Assembly (NCBI GenBank): GCA_014529385.2
Contig: CM043944.1
Coordinates: forward strand, 180,379,740-180,443,739
DNA: 64,000 nucleotides
Source: Adiantum capillus-veneris
Taxonomy: Eukaryota; Streptophyta; Polypodiopsida; Polypodiales; Pteridaceae
Reading direction: 5' to 3'
Shown here: positions 1 to 10,286 of the stretch, one piece after another
Layout: every line of letters starts with the position of its first letter
How positions within the stretch are numbered: the first letter of the stretch is position 1
The notes under the pieces: model-generated
What the model saw: the letters and a program-made list of their open reading frames with translations, nothing else
What the model was told of the DNA's origin: nothing
Database searches by the model: none
Program-made: the position numbers and the translations under genes

Positions 1-55
<55 letters not shown>

Positions 56-129
56 CAATTGTTATTGAAGTGCTTAAAGTTTGTTCAGTCTGTTCTTTTC
101 CATTGGCACGTGGTGCCCGTCTCGTGACA
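1..129 (+). mobile_element. 3' end of a family A LTR (truncated by window edge)
   Basis: The segment after the CT tract (51-129) matches the end of the family A LTR seen complete at 19751-20387 and 62004-62673. It shares the CAGTTCA...GTTCAGTCTGTTCTTTTC block and the GGCACGTGGTGCCCGTC(T)..GTGACA terminus. The leading (CT)25 tract at 1-50 appears to be an expansion of the short CT run at this place in the other copies. No primer-binding site follows the terminus at 129, so this is a solo or 3' LTR. The rest lies outside the window. Confidence 0.8.
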
Positions 130-864
130 CGCTGTCGAAAGTGAGCTCATACTGCACGGATGGCGAGGGGTCTTATTGGAATGACCTTGGTCCCCATCTC
201 GAGAGTCTTTAACTCGATCTGGTAGTAACCACGCCTGAAAATTGTACATCGATGATCTTTCTTGCTTCTGAGAGAAGGCATGCTCGAAGGAGGTTGCACA
301 CCTTGCCTTTGCTAGGTCGGAAACTGATAATCCTGTGGATAATAGAGGTGGCCTCCAAGCGCTCCACGTCTGTTGCAAGGCTTACTTGCTCCGTTTGCAT
401 GAGTGCAAGTTGGATGGCGGGTTCTGCGGAGTTGGGTGAGGGGGACTTTATGTGAGTACCTCTCAGGTGGAGTAGAATCCTCCATGTGGCTGCTGCTGTG
501 AAGAAACCCCAGGGTTGAGGTATTGCGAAGATGACGAAGGGGGGCACCTTGCTGACCAACCCAGAGGCGGCTAGTCACCTCGGCAGGAAGTTGAAACTAG
601 ACAACCGGTGGCCAAAGGGGGGGACGGGGGGGTAAGGATTTGGGCTGCTCGGTACTTGCAAGGGAGCCCGGGCAATGGGCTGAGGGGAAGAAAAAACAGG
701 AGCTGGAAGGGGAGGGCAATGCGGCGGGCAGCATGACCCGGGGCCCGGGGGAGGGGGGATTTCAGCAACGAGCGTGGAGAAATGGAATGTTTATTAACTT
801 CTCCAAAAGATGTATGAGACCAATTGGCTACATCATCATCAGATGCATCAAATGTCCAGTGTGT

Positions 865-946
<82 letters not shown>

Positions 947-1135
947 ATACGCTCAACAACAACGAACAGTTCCATTGTTCAATCCCATCTAGCCCATTCC
1001 TCTTGGCCAGGTGATGATGGTCTCACTAGAGGTTGTACGGCTGTGGCTTTTGAGATGCTATGAGGATATATTTGATACAGGTCTTATGCCGAGGTCGATG
1101 TGTTTAGGCCTTATATTTCTTATACCGAAGGGAGG
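130..1135. other. Unassigned stretch without a recognised gene
   Basis: I see no recognisable protein domain on either strand. Open frames of 88-134 codons around 209-975 either overlap on opposite strands or translate the GA/CT tract. The stretch 615-760 is G-rich. A long GA tract lies at 864-943. It may be decayed repeat DNA. Confidence 0.6.
864..943. repeat. (GA)n microsatellite
   Basis: About 80 nt of almost pure GA dinucleotides begin after GTGT and end before GGACATACG. Polypurine tracts of this length can adopt triplex (H-DNA) structures. No coding role is seen. Confidence 0.95.
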
Positions 1136-1140
1136 AGACA

Positions 1141-2205
1141 TGTAAGGTGCAAGAGAGAGCTTTCCGTCTTGTAGAGTGCTGTGGTCACGAACAAAGTGAT
1201 TGGATTGTGCGTGCAAGTGAATGAGACTGAGAGAAGGAGAGAGAAGAGATACGACACCCGAGAGGTTGTAAAACCCTCCTCCGAAGGCCCCACTCTCGTC
1301 GACGAGAGTGGTCTATTCTTTGATTGCACAAAGGTGTACAATGCGTATGCAATGGACTATGCAACTTGGTCTATGCCGATGACGACGACGATGACGACCA
1401 CGACAATGACGATGACGACGACGATGGCTGAAATCTGAGATTTTCTAATCGCTGAATTTCGGGACTGTTTCGGTGGCTCAAAATGACTGTTTTGGCTGCG
1501 TTTTCTTGGCTGAAAAATGAGGTTTCTTAGGGCTGAAAATTGATGGTCTTTACGGGTTGAATCTGCTACACTTTAGGTGAATAATGCCGGTCTTAATTTG
1601 CTGCTGAAATCCAAAAACGCTAGGGGCTGAAATTGGTCCTTCTCTCGCCGGGGTTCTGCAAATGCAAAAACGCTAGGCTGATCTGCTGTGTCGTGATGAC
1701 GCCGGGGCTGATCTGCTGTGCACAAATCGCCAAGGCTGATCTGATGCAAAAACGCTAGGTCTTCTGTGGAGAAAACGCCAGAGTAGCCGCGGGGGTTGGT
1801 CTTGCTGAGAAGTTGCCTGTTGAGCAAGGTGCTCTTGCTGCCTCTTCTGCCAGAAAGTGCTAACTTGGGTTTGCTTATATAGAAACTTAGCAAAATTGCC
1901 CTACGTACTTTTGTAGGAAAGTCACTTAAAAATAATAAGTGAAAATCCCAATAAATAGGAAAATAGGCTAAATGCACTGGAAAATTTCCCTAACTGATGC
2001 TAATGGATTCTGATGGGAATTCCGATGATCATGCTGTGTGCAACCGGAGGATATGCATCTATGCTAAGTGACTAGGCATGCACGGTCTACGAATAGACTC
2101 ACAAAAGTGCCAGATCACTGCTATTCTAAACTGATCGGACTGACCGAACCCTGTTGTGGTGTAGCTTGTCCATGGACACATAGGGTTGGGATGTGTCACG
2201 TGACA
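1141..2205 (-). mobile_element. Solo LTR, family B' (TSD AGACA)
   Basis: On the plus strand the segment starts TGTAAGGTGC and ends CACGTGACA, the same termini as the copy at 2311-3483. It is related to both LTRs of element B (19313 and 24403). The 5 bases AGACA occur directly before (1136-1140) and after (2206-2210), a target-site duplication. No internal retrotransposon sequence is attached, so this is a solo LTR left by LTR-LTR recombination. It contains a GAC-rich triplet run (about 1379-1430) and many short GCTGAAA / AAAACGC(T/C) motifs. Confidence 0.88.
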
Positions 2206-2233
2206 AGACACCACTCGTTTGAGACAATGGCGG

Positions 2234-3798
2234 TGAAATGAACCCAGGGAATGGATCTCCCGGCTACACGGACCGCCTACAGACACGCGTCGGACGAACC
2301 ACCCGACCATTGTAAGGTGCAGCGGAATGAATGTTTGAACTTTGCTCAAGACGAGTGCTCCGAACTGTGCACAAGGTTTCTTTTTGTTCTTATGGAATGG
2401 AGAGCCTTCCGTTCTTAATGAGGGGGTGCAATGATCACAACATAGTGAATGGACACTGTGCGTGCAAGTGTATGAGACTGAGAGATAGAGAGAGAAGAGA
2501 ATACGACACCAGAGACGTAAAAAAACCCTCCTCCGAAGGCCCCACTCTCATTGGCGAGAGTGGTCTACGATTGATTGCACAAATTGGTACAAAAGCATGA
2601 AACTGATGCAAGTCTAGACTACGTCGATGACGACGACGCAGACGGCGAAACCGATCTAAGGGCTGAAATGTGCTACTCCTTATCTGCTGTCCAAAAACGC
2701 TAATGGGCTGAAATCTGCTGCGGCTGAAAACGCAAAAGAAAACGCTGCCCTTGCTGCTCTTTATGGCTGAACATCTGCGTGTCTTAGGGCTGAAAACTGA
2801 TGTTCCTTTGGGCTGAAACTGATGGTCTTCTAGAGCTGAAACTGCAGGTCTTTTAAGGCTGAATCTGATGTTGCTTCATTGCTGAAAACGCCATTGCTAA
2901 ATGCTGCAAATCTGGAAATGCTAGGCTTGGGAAAAACACTAGGGATGTTGATCTGCTTGCGGTGGAGACTTGCTGAAAAACGCCAAGTATTGAGAGGCTA
3001 GGGCGATATAATGAAAAACGCTAGGGAGGACTGCTTGATGGAATCGCCAGGGATGGGATCTTGGCTTGGAGGGGAAACCACCAAGGTTCTTGCTTGAGAA
3101 GTTGCCTGTTGAGCTTGGCTATGGTTGCCTCTTCTGCCAATTAGTGCTAGTCTAGGTTTTGCTTATATACAAACTTACTCAATTTTCCCTGCCTATCTCT
3201 AACAAAAGTCACTTAAAAATAATAAGTGAAAAATGTCAAAAATAGGGAAAATAGGCTAAATGCACTGGAAACTCCCCCTGAAGGATTCTGATGGGAATGC
3301 TTATGATCATGCTGTGTGCAACCAGAGGATATGCATCTACACTAAGTGTCTGGACATGCACGGTCTGGGACAGACTCACAAAAGTGCCAGAACACTTGCT
3401 AATGTAGACTGATTGGATTGACGGAACCCTTGTTATGAAGTAGCTTGTCCACCGACACATAGGGTTGGATGTGCCACGTGACAACCATAGCCACAATCCG
3501 GCAGCTCCCCCGTGCTGGGGCCAGTGTTCCAGGACGTAGGCTTGCGCCTGTAAGACCGAGTGTCCCATACCACCCGGCCTCACCTCCTCGAGGTGACCTC
3601 GCACACTCCTAGCCTCGCCGGCTAACCACTGGCACTCTACTAGTGGGGGGGTCGATAACTGCAAATGAGGCCTTGGCCTCCCTTTTATAATAATGGCCGG
3701 CCACATTGACCTGTTTCACACTACATCTGCCCGGACATTGGATGCCCATCCCGACGGCATCTAGGCTAGATCCCCTCTTCTGTGAGCGGGACATAACA
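2234..3798 (-). mobile_element. 3' LTR of element C (split by a solo LTR)
   Basis: It runs TGAAATGAAC...ACATAACA on the plus strand and matches the 5' LTR at 12121-12404, including the shared block around CCTCCTCGAGGTGACCTC, the GGCCTTGGCCTCCCTTTTATAATAATGG promoter-like stretch and GTGAGCGGGACATAA. A solo B' LTR (2311-3483) interrupts it. Roughly 3489-3580 is absent from the 5' LTR copy, so the 5' LTR probably carries a deletion of about 90 bp. Without the insertion this LTR is about 387 bp. Confidence 0.88.
2311..3483 (-). mobile_element. Solo LTR, family B' inside the C 3' LTR (TSD ACCAT)
   Basis: Plus-strand termini are TGTAAGGTGC and CCACGTGACA, as in the 1141-2205 copy. The pentamer ACCAT flanks it at 2306-2310 and 3484-3488. 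It interrupts the C LTR, so it is younger than element C. It carries the same dense GCTGAAA / AAAACGC motif field (2660-3060) and the CCTCCTCCGAAGGCCCCACTC block typical of the family. Confidence 0.92.
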
Positions 3799-3811
3799 TA
3801 CGTCCCCCTTT
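3799..3811 (-). promoter_or_regulatory. Polypurine tract of element C
   Basis: On the minus strand AAAGGGGGACGTA lies directly before the LTR start TGTTATGTCC. This is the expected place and composition for the plus-strand primer of an LTR retrotransposon. Confidence 0.8.
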
Positions 3812-4251
3812 GTGAACCATTGATGTCCTCATCAATGAAGTGGGGATACTGAGCTTTCAAAGCTCTAATTGATTCCCAAGTGGCGAACCTTTTAGATTGA
3901 CTTTTCCATTTAACTAAGTACATGCCATAAGCCTTTTGGCGCGAATGACGGGTACGATGATATAAAATTGCCTCTGGTTCTTGAGGAAATACTCATTTTG
4001 CATATCTTTCCATACATTTTCCTCGATAGACACAACAACGTCGGTTTCGCCTAATTTTACTCTTAAGGCGGTTGACATGAAACACTGGATGTACACTAAC
4101 ATCCGAAGGAAGAGCGAGTTTATAGGCAACTTGGCCAATTTTCTTTGTGACTAAGAATATCTAGCTGAAAGCTTATAATGCTTCCCCGTTCTCATGGTCT
4201 TGGAATCTTTGGGTATCTTCAGATAGACCCATTGTCCCACCTCTAGAGTCC

Positions 4252-4393
4252 TCGGAGATCTCTTTTGATTAGCATAAGTAGTGACTCGATCTCGAGCCGA
4301 TCTTATACTGTCCTTAGCCAGTTCGGAGATCTCTTTTGATTAGCATAAGTAGTGACTCGATCTCTAAGCCAAAAGCAATCGGGATTTAGGCTC
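4252..4393. repeat. 71-bp tandem duplication in the C integrase region
   Basis: A block beginning TCGGAGATCTCTTTTGATTA occurs at 4252 and again at 4323 with about 42 identical bases, a 71-bp step. It lies within the decayed coding region of element C and adds to the frame disruption. Confidence 0.9.
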
Positions 4394-4615
4394 AAATCCA
4401 TACATCAGCATGAATGGGCTAAATCTAGTAGCAGAGTGCTTGCTACTATTGTAGGCAAACTCTAATTGTGAAAGATACCTTTCCCAATCAGACTGCTGGT
4501 GAGAGACATAGGCTCTCAACATGTCCTCTAACATCTGATTCATCCTCTCAGTTTGTCCGTCGGCTCAGGATGGTTAGAAGACGACATACTCAACTTCGTC
4601 TGAAGATGAGCAAAC

Positions 4616-4716
4616 CAGAGTTACCCGGAACGCGGAACAGGAACGGCGACGGGCCTCCCTGCGGAACGGGGGAACGGGAATGGGCTCGGAACGGGAACGG
4701 CGCGGAACGGCAGGCT
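4616..4716. repeat. hAT left end: TIR and GGAACG subterminal repeats
   Basis: After the 10-bp terminal inverted repeat, about eight GGAAC(G/A) motifs lie within 100 bp. The opposite end (7752-7954) holds about a dozen in the inverse sense (CGTTCC). In Ac-like hAT elements, clustered subterminal hexamers are transposase-binding sites. The same role is inferred here. Confidence 0.8.
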
Positions 4717-5205
4717 AAAAAAACACCCAAATATTATTTTTTTTAGCGTTATGTGTTTGAATACAAGTAGTATTAGAGTACTTTGACTCTAATACCCACA
4801 AAAAACACGATTTGAAGACCATTTAACCTTATTATGACTTGATTGGGATGTGAGGCGCCCAAACTTCAAAGTACATAGCCAGATGAACAACAATGAGAAA
4901 ACACAATGCCCATAGTACATACACAATGCTCTCAAATAATTGCAAGAGTAGTAGTCAGAGATAACACTTTGGAATTAATTATGGCTAACATAGTAACAAG
5001 CCTCAAGGGCCGCCAGCGGCCAAGGTACTACAAAAAAACCAAAGGGGGGCAAAGTTCAAACCAGATTTCAGTGACCACAATACCAAAAGACTGAAGGTGA
5101 CAAATACCATAAAGATGCTAGTAGCTACAAATGGCAAAGAGGGCAAGGCTCAAGCACTGAAGCAGCCATACAAAAAGGTAAGGATAAATGGCAAAGACTC
5201 AAGAC
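4717..5205. other. hAT 3' non-coding region
   Basis: This is AT-rich sequence between the transposase stop and the left terminal repeats. I see no domain. It lies downstream of the transposase on the minus strand and presumably holds its 3' untranslated region. Confidence 0.6.
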
Positions 5206-7371
5206 TCAAGAGCCACTAGCCTGAGAGGCCTCCCAATCCGTAGTAGCCGGCTGTAAATCATGCACATCCTCCCATTCCTCATCATCGAGGTTTAGGTCCG
5301 GCTCGATCTCAGCCACAGATGAAGTACCTGGTGTTGGTGGATGTGCATCTCCACCCGCCTGAGAAGCCTCTTGCTCCATCTCCCACTGTGTAAAAGGATC
5401 TGTCTGTTTGTCTGTACTCTTGCAAAGCATTTTCAAATTTGCGCTGACGAAGACAAGATCATTAGCCTTCTCCACTCCAAATCGATTTCTCTTCTTGGAA
5501 GCAATGTGGCTAAAGGTACTCCACAATTGCTCCAAGCATGAGGTACTAACTGACTGGTTGAGAATACGGATCGCCAATCTCTGAAGCTCAGGGCCATCAT
5601 AGCCATAGTCCTCCCACCAAAGCACTGAACCTATTTTCCTGCGATCAATCTGAGCATCTGGACTGTCAAATGACCCCCGCATCTCTCTGTACTGTCTCAG
5701 CTGATCTCTGACAATGCATCGCCCATCTCTGTCTAGAACCATCTTGTTTAAGATCTCTGTAAATTGGTTCATGACTTCCCTATCTGTCTCTTGCCCTGCA
5801 CCCTGGAACTCTGGATCCACCATGTACGCTGCCCCGTGTAAAGGAGAGGCATATGAATTCCACCTCGAGCTGCAAAGCACATGAATCTCCTCATATTGCT
5901 CTGCGTTCGGCTCAAGCTGTGCAAGCTGCTCAATCATGCGGTCCATTGTCTCATAAATCTTGCCAATGCAAGGATCCATGCCATCCAGAACTTGAAGCAA
6001 ATGAACCACCGGTTTTACCTGTGCATCTAGACTCTTGAGCTCCTTCCAGAACTCAAGATCCTCTGCCTTATCCTTGCAGAAAATCCCTGCAACTGTCTTT
6101 GCATAGGGGGAGGTGGTGAACTCATCACTGATGAAGACCTGTCGGACCGCATTTTGACATTCAGACAGCCTGCGCACAAGAAGAAAGTTGAATGCGAAGC
6201 GGGTATCTGAATACTTTAGAAGCACTTTGCCGCCCGACCTCTTGAGGTACTCACTCCGAACCAAGTTGTGATTGCCGATGAAAGTAACCATCTTCATTGC
6301 ATCAGCAATGACTGGAGCAATCCAGTCTAGCTTGCCGATGTCTTTTAGAAGGTTGTTCAAGCAGTGTGCCATGCAAAAGCACACTGTCACATGCAGATAG
6401 TGGCCCTCTATGATAGCTGCTGCTGCCCTGTTTGATGCCTCCCCATCTGTGACAAAGGCCACCACGTGTTGCTCACCGATGGTTTCTATGGCCGTTGTCC
6501 ACTCTGCAGAGAGGACATCGGCGGACTTGCCACACAAAGTACATCTCTCCACTGGAGTATGCGACGAGACCATGGATAGATCTCTTCCTTGTATCACTCC
6601 ATCCGTCGGCAATGAGGGAAACGCCATGTTTTGCCCAAAGACGTTGAATGTTGAGGGTTGCTTGCTCCACGATAGCCTTCTCTCGATCGAGCAAGGTGGT
6701 TCGGAGAGCCTCTGAAGATGGCGGCACATAGCCGGTGCCATACTCTCCTATCCGTTGCACCATGACTTTCCAATACTCCGACCTATTTCGATCAAACATA
6801 GAAGAGGTTAGTATCAAAAAAGTGGAAACGATGATAACGGAAGAAATGAGAGAGAAGATTGATAAATCATAAAACAATGAACATACCTCGCCGCGACAAA
6901 TGGGATATGGTCGTGATAGAAGAATCGAGCCACGGCCGCATCCACCTCTTCCTTTCTTTGGGTCCCAAGAGGTGGCAAGGGGCGACGTTTTGGACCTTGT
7001 GAAGATGCACCAACACCTACACCGGGTAGAGAGGAAGAAGGGAAAATGAGGGTCTTTGGATCAATACCTTTGCGTGCGGGCTTGGTTTTGTGGTTGAATT
7101 GCCGATCCTTTTTCTCGAGGTCCTTCCTCTTCTCGATGGTTACGTTGGAGCAAAATCTCACCTCATGTCCCGGCACTTGAAGAAAGTGTGCCCTCACTTT
7201 GTCATGCCCCCCTTTCCGTGTGTAGGAGCATAGCTTGCATGCCCATGCACGAGAACCTCCCGCCGCCGACAAGGTGCCCTCCGAGGTCACTTCATCCCAC
7301 CATGACCATTCCTTCGCCTTTTGAGTGTTGCCCGCATGAACGGAGGGGGTTGAACGAGAAGAAGAGGCCAT
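5206..7371 (-). pseudogene. hAT transposase, one intron and one frameshift
   Basis: The ATG at 7371 opens exon 1 (161 codons plus 2 nt). It holds a BED-type zinc finger with Cys45, Cys48, His62 and Cys74 (or His69), which binds the transposon ends. A phase-2 intron (6886-6783) joins to exon 2, which carries the DUF659 region with ADGWSDTRKRS. A frameshift near 6530-6545 moves the reading to the frame that runs to the stop at 5206. That frame has VVAFVTDGEASN, the SCLEQLWSTF segment with the expected catalytic Glu, and a hAT dimerisation domain (WWEDYG...KKRNRF...NDLVFV). Total length, about 700 residues, is normal for plant hAT proteins. Apart from the single frameshift it looks nearly intact, so loss is recent, or the shift is a sequence error. 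Confidence 0.9.
6783..6886 (-). other. Predicted 104-bp intron of the hAT transposase
   Basis: On the minus strand the donor is GCGAG|GTATGTTC and the acceptor CGAAATAG|GTCGG, preceded by a T-rich stretch. Splicing leaves two bases in exon 1 and one in exon 2, and lands exactly in the DUF659 frame. Reading through instead hits a stop. Confidence 0.75.
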
Positions 7372-7392
7372 GGAATCTAGATGATGGAAATT

Positions 7393-7670
7393 GGAAGGAG
7401 ACTCGAGAGAGCTTGAGGCTTAAAGCCTTGAGACTCGAGAGCAAGAGAGAGCTTGAGAGCTTGATGCTTGAGAGCTTGAGAGCTTGGTAGGTTGAGAGCT
7501 TGAGAGCTTGGAAGTTGGTAGCTTGAGAGCTTGAGAGATTGAAGCTTGAGCAATGAGCCTTGAGAGCTAGAGACTCAAGAGCAATAGAGCTTGCAAGTTG
7601 AGAGGCTAGAGCAACTTGCAAGAGAGCTTGAGAGCAAGAGAGCTTGAGAGCTTGTGAAGGAAAAGGGTGT
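7393..7670. repeat. GAGAGCTTGA minisatellite upstream of the hAT transposase
   Basis: About 280 bp consist largely of variants of GAGAGCTTGA and GAGCTTGAGA, immediately upstream of the transposase start. It lies in the 5' leader or promoter region of the transposon. A role in transcription or transposase binding is possible but not shown. Confidence 0.85.
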
Positions 7671-7751
7671 GAAGGCTTGGCAATATATAGCTTTTGAGGG
7701 CTTACTGCTCGTTTTCTAAACGTTAGAAATTTTCAAATTTCTGCCCGTTTA

Positions 7752-7954
7752 TATCCGTTGCAGTTCTGCCGTTCCGGATGCTCCGTCCGTTCCGCCGTTC
7801 CGGCCCCGTTCCGAACGCGTTCCGGCCGGCCGTTCCGGTAAGACCCCGACTGTCGGAACGGCAGTCCGTTCCGGGGCGTTCCATTCACTGCCGACCTGCC
7901 GGAATGCCGTTCCGGTGTTCCAAGCAAGGAAATACCCGTTCCCTGGTAACTCTG
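7752..7954. repeat. hAT right end: CGTTCC subterminal repeats and TIR
   Basis: About a dozen GTTCC motifs (many as CCGTTCCG) lead to the terminal repeat GGTAACTCTG at 7954. They mirror the GGAACG motifs of the left end, as expected for transposase-binding subterminal arrays. Confidence 0.8.
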
Positions 7955-7962
7955 GAGCAAAC

Positions 7963-8564
7963 ACATCTCGCTAAAATCGGCCAGTGAACTTAGTATCTCA
8001 ATCACTAACGATATCCTCTGGCAGACCATACAACTTATAAAGCTGGTCTACCGCGAACTCGTGGCTTTTTACTATCGACTTCGTTGGTATAAACTTCCCC
8101 ATTTTTGTGAGTCTATCGACCACAACCCAAATGGCGTCATTGCCCCGACTAGTATTTGGCAAACCAACGATGAAGTCCATGGAAGTACTCTGCCACTTGG
8201 CATTCGGGATTTCCAATGGATGTAGCAGGTCAGCTTTCTTAAGGTGCTCTGCCTTATTGACTTGACATTGAGCGCATCTCTTCACATAGCTCTCTATGTA
8301 AGAGCGCATCCTTGGCCAATAGAAATATTGCTTAACCAAAGCCAAAGTTCTCTGGATGCCTGGGTGCCCAGCGCTAGGAACATCGTGGCATTCAAACAAA
8401 ATCCTTTGTCGAACCTCATCGATTTCCGGCACGTAGACTTTTCCATTTTTGAACAATAGTCCACCTCTAATGGAATATTGTCGTTGTCTCGTCTCTCCGA
8501 CAAGACTCACTTGGGTCTCCGGACCACCCAAGCCTGTACATGCCCCGCTTCGATCTCGTTCCAT
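7963..8564 (-). pseudogene. Element C integrase N-terminal part
   Basis: Minus-strand reading shows the integrase zinc-binding domain (His in HDVPSAGHPG, then CAQCQ, an HHCC finger). The core follows with its first catalytic Asp in SMDFIVGLP and the second in LPEDIVSD. A stop follows VSD, and the hAT element enters shortly after. The third catalytic residue (Glu) is on the far side of the insertion, near 4570. Integrase joins the cDNA of the element to host DNA. This copy is broken. Confidence 0.88.
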
Positions 8565-8579
8565 ATATTGCCAAAATTG

Positions 8580-9088
8580 CTATCTGAACGATCGGAGAGA
8601 GAGATAGAAATCCGTCGAGATTTCAGCCATAGACAAGGCATTAACTTCAGGAATCCTGTTGAGTGCGTCAGCAACTCGATTGCTGAATCCTTTTATATAA
8701 CAGATCTCAAAGTCAAACTCTTGCATAAGCTCAACCCATCTAGCCTTCTGACCTCTGAGATCACCCTGACATAGCGCAAAGAGTGATGGTCTGTCCATGC
8801 AGCAAACGTAGAGCCATACAAGTAGTGTCGCCATGTCCTCAAGGCGTGGACTACGGCGTAAAGCTCCTTCTCATACGTTGGATAACGCATCCTAGCGTCA
8901 GAAAGTTTCTTACTTTCAAACGCAACAGGACGTCCATCCTGGTATAACGCCGCACCAATGGCATAATCACTAGCATCCATTTCAACCACAAACGGTTTGC
9001 TAGGATCCACAATGTGCAATATTGGCGCAATAGTCACCAAGTGCTTTAGTGTCCGAAAGCTCTCGTCGATGACGCTCATTCCAGACAA
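8580..9088 (-). pseudogene. Element C RNase H
   Basis: The translation contains VEMDASDYAIGAAL, YEKELYAVVHALRTWRHYL and TDHHSLRYV, the standard Ty3/gypsy RNase H motifs. It removes RNA from the RNA-DNA hybrid during reverse transcription. A frameshift near 8750-8830 links it to the downstream linker. It lies between RT (9146-9805) and integrase, as in all gypsy elements. Confidence 0.88.
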
Positions 9089-9145
9089 CAGGGGGGTTAC
9101 CTTTACGGTGAGGACTTGAAGTCTTCGGCCCTTTCACCCCTCCTT

Positions 9146-9830
9146 TTAAAAGTTGCGTAAGCGGAGCAAAACAACTCTAGAGTAATCCTTGATAAATTTG
9201 CGAAAGAATCTTGTAAAGCTTAAAGAGGACTTCACTTGGCGCACATTCTTCAGAATGGGCCAATTTCGCACTTTATCCAACTTTTCAGGGTCAACACGAA
9301 TTACATCGTGAGTAATGATGTGACCCAAGTACAGAAGCTCTTTCTTAAAGAATTCACAGTTAGAAGCCTTAGCATAAAGATTCTCAGTTCTCAGTACCTT
9401 GAGAACATTGCGTATATACGCTAAGTGCTCAGATAAACTTCGACTGTAGATCAAGATGTCATTGAGAAATACAACAACGAAGCTGCCTAAAAATGGTCTC
9501 AGCAGATTATTCATCATCTGCTGAAACGTGGTTGGAGCATTGGTCAAACCAAAAGGCAAGACGAAAAACTCATACTGACCATAACGCGTATGGAAACCCG
9601 TTTTGGGAACATCTTCCAGTTTGATCCGCATTTGGTGATAGCCTGAGTGCAGGTCTATCTTCGTAAAATACAACGCCTCATGGAGTCGATCTATCAGATT
9701 GCCCATACGCGGGAGCGGATACTTGTTTTTGACAGTAAGCTTATTCAACCCCTTGTAATCTACGCAAAAACGCATAGTGTTATCCTTCTTCGGAGAAAGT
9801 AACATTGTCGCTCCCCTCTATCGAGATAAT
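9146..9830 (-). pseudogene. Element C reverse transcriptase, active-site Asp changed to Asn
   Basis: Conserved RT motifs are present in order: RFCVDYKGLNKLT, YFTKIDLHSGYHQ, KTGFHTRYGQYEF, LPFGLTNAPTTFQ, FLNDILIYS and FFRKFI. The catalytic box that normally reads F-(L/I)-D-D is FLND: the first Asp codon has become AAT (9461-9463). The change fits loss of a CpG (CTCGAT to CTCAAT), as expected from methyl-cytosine deamination in silenced repeats. The enzyme would be inactive. Confidence 0.92.
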
Positions 9831-9833
9831 CTT

Positions 9834-10286
9834 TCAGCTACCGCTGAATCTTGTCCTCCTCGGTTTTACTAAACTGATAGGGTTGCTTTGAGAAGGGTTG
9901 ACTACCGGCCACCAACTCAATGCCATGAGTCCTCTCGAAGGCGGCAAGCCAGAGAGATCATCGGAGGAAACATCCTTGAAATTAGTCATGATTTCTCGGA
10001 TAAGGTTGGATTCATTGGAATCCGTAAGTTCAACACAACAACATGAAACATTTTTACGAAATTCAGTGACAGAAGTACCAAGCACTAATGAATTAAACCA
10101 AGCAGATGGTACACATTGATAAAAGTCAACATCAAAAGACTTTGTATCTTTATACATTTTCAAAACAATAACAACTGGTATTGCAAAACCATTATTTACA
10201 AAAATGTGATTACAAAGCGACACATATACATGAGGCATGTCCTGCTTAACAAAAACAAGAGAGTGATGTACATAGTCTATATACAA
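9834..10286 (-). pseudogene. Element C protease-RT linker
   Basis: The part next to RT has the DLSGLPPSRGL motif that precedes RT in gypsy polyproteins. The upstream part is the tail of the aspartic-protease region, without a recognisable catalytic D-(S/T)-G. Frame changes separate it from RT. Confidence 0.65.

Larger units (their letters stand above)
3609..4607 (-). pseudogene. Element C integrase C-terminal half and chromodomain
   Basis: This continues the integrase interrupted by the hAT insertion. Just beyond the insertion the minus strand encodes the (T)DGQTERMNQ motif that contains the catalytic glutamate of the DDE triad. Around 4075-4135 lies the HPVFHVNRL motif typical of the gypsy integrase C-terminus. 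At about 3830-3923 is a chromodomain-like segment (YLVKWKSQSKRFATWES, then FIDED), with the expected Tyr-x-Val-Lys-Trp and Thr-Trp-Glu signatures. Chromodomains direct integration to particular chromatin marks. Reading-frame changes separate the parts, so no intact protein is made. Confidence 0.85.
4616..7954 (-). mobile_element. Complete hAT DNA transposon (TSD GAGCAAAC)
   Basis: The element is 3339 bp. Its ends are inverted: CAGAGTTACC at 4616 and the reverse complement of the same ten bases ending at 7954. The octamer GAGCAAAC flanks it on both sides (4608-4615 and 7955-7962), the 8-bp duplication diagnostic of hAT. It encodes a hAT transposase on the minus strand. It sits inside the integrase of element C: joining the flanks across one octamer restores continuous integrase homology from VSD to DGQTERMNQ. 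It is therefore younger than C. Because ends and duplications are intact, it might still be mobilised in trans. Confidence 0.96.

Noticed and set aside
209-559. 116-codon minus frame at the start of the window
   Set aside because: No domain recognised. It overlaps frames on both strands, and composition gives no support.
571-1063. Frames of 79-134 codons made of Arg-Glu or Ser-Leu repeats
   Set aside because: They are translations of the GA/CT microsatellite and occur on both strands.
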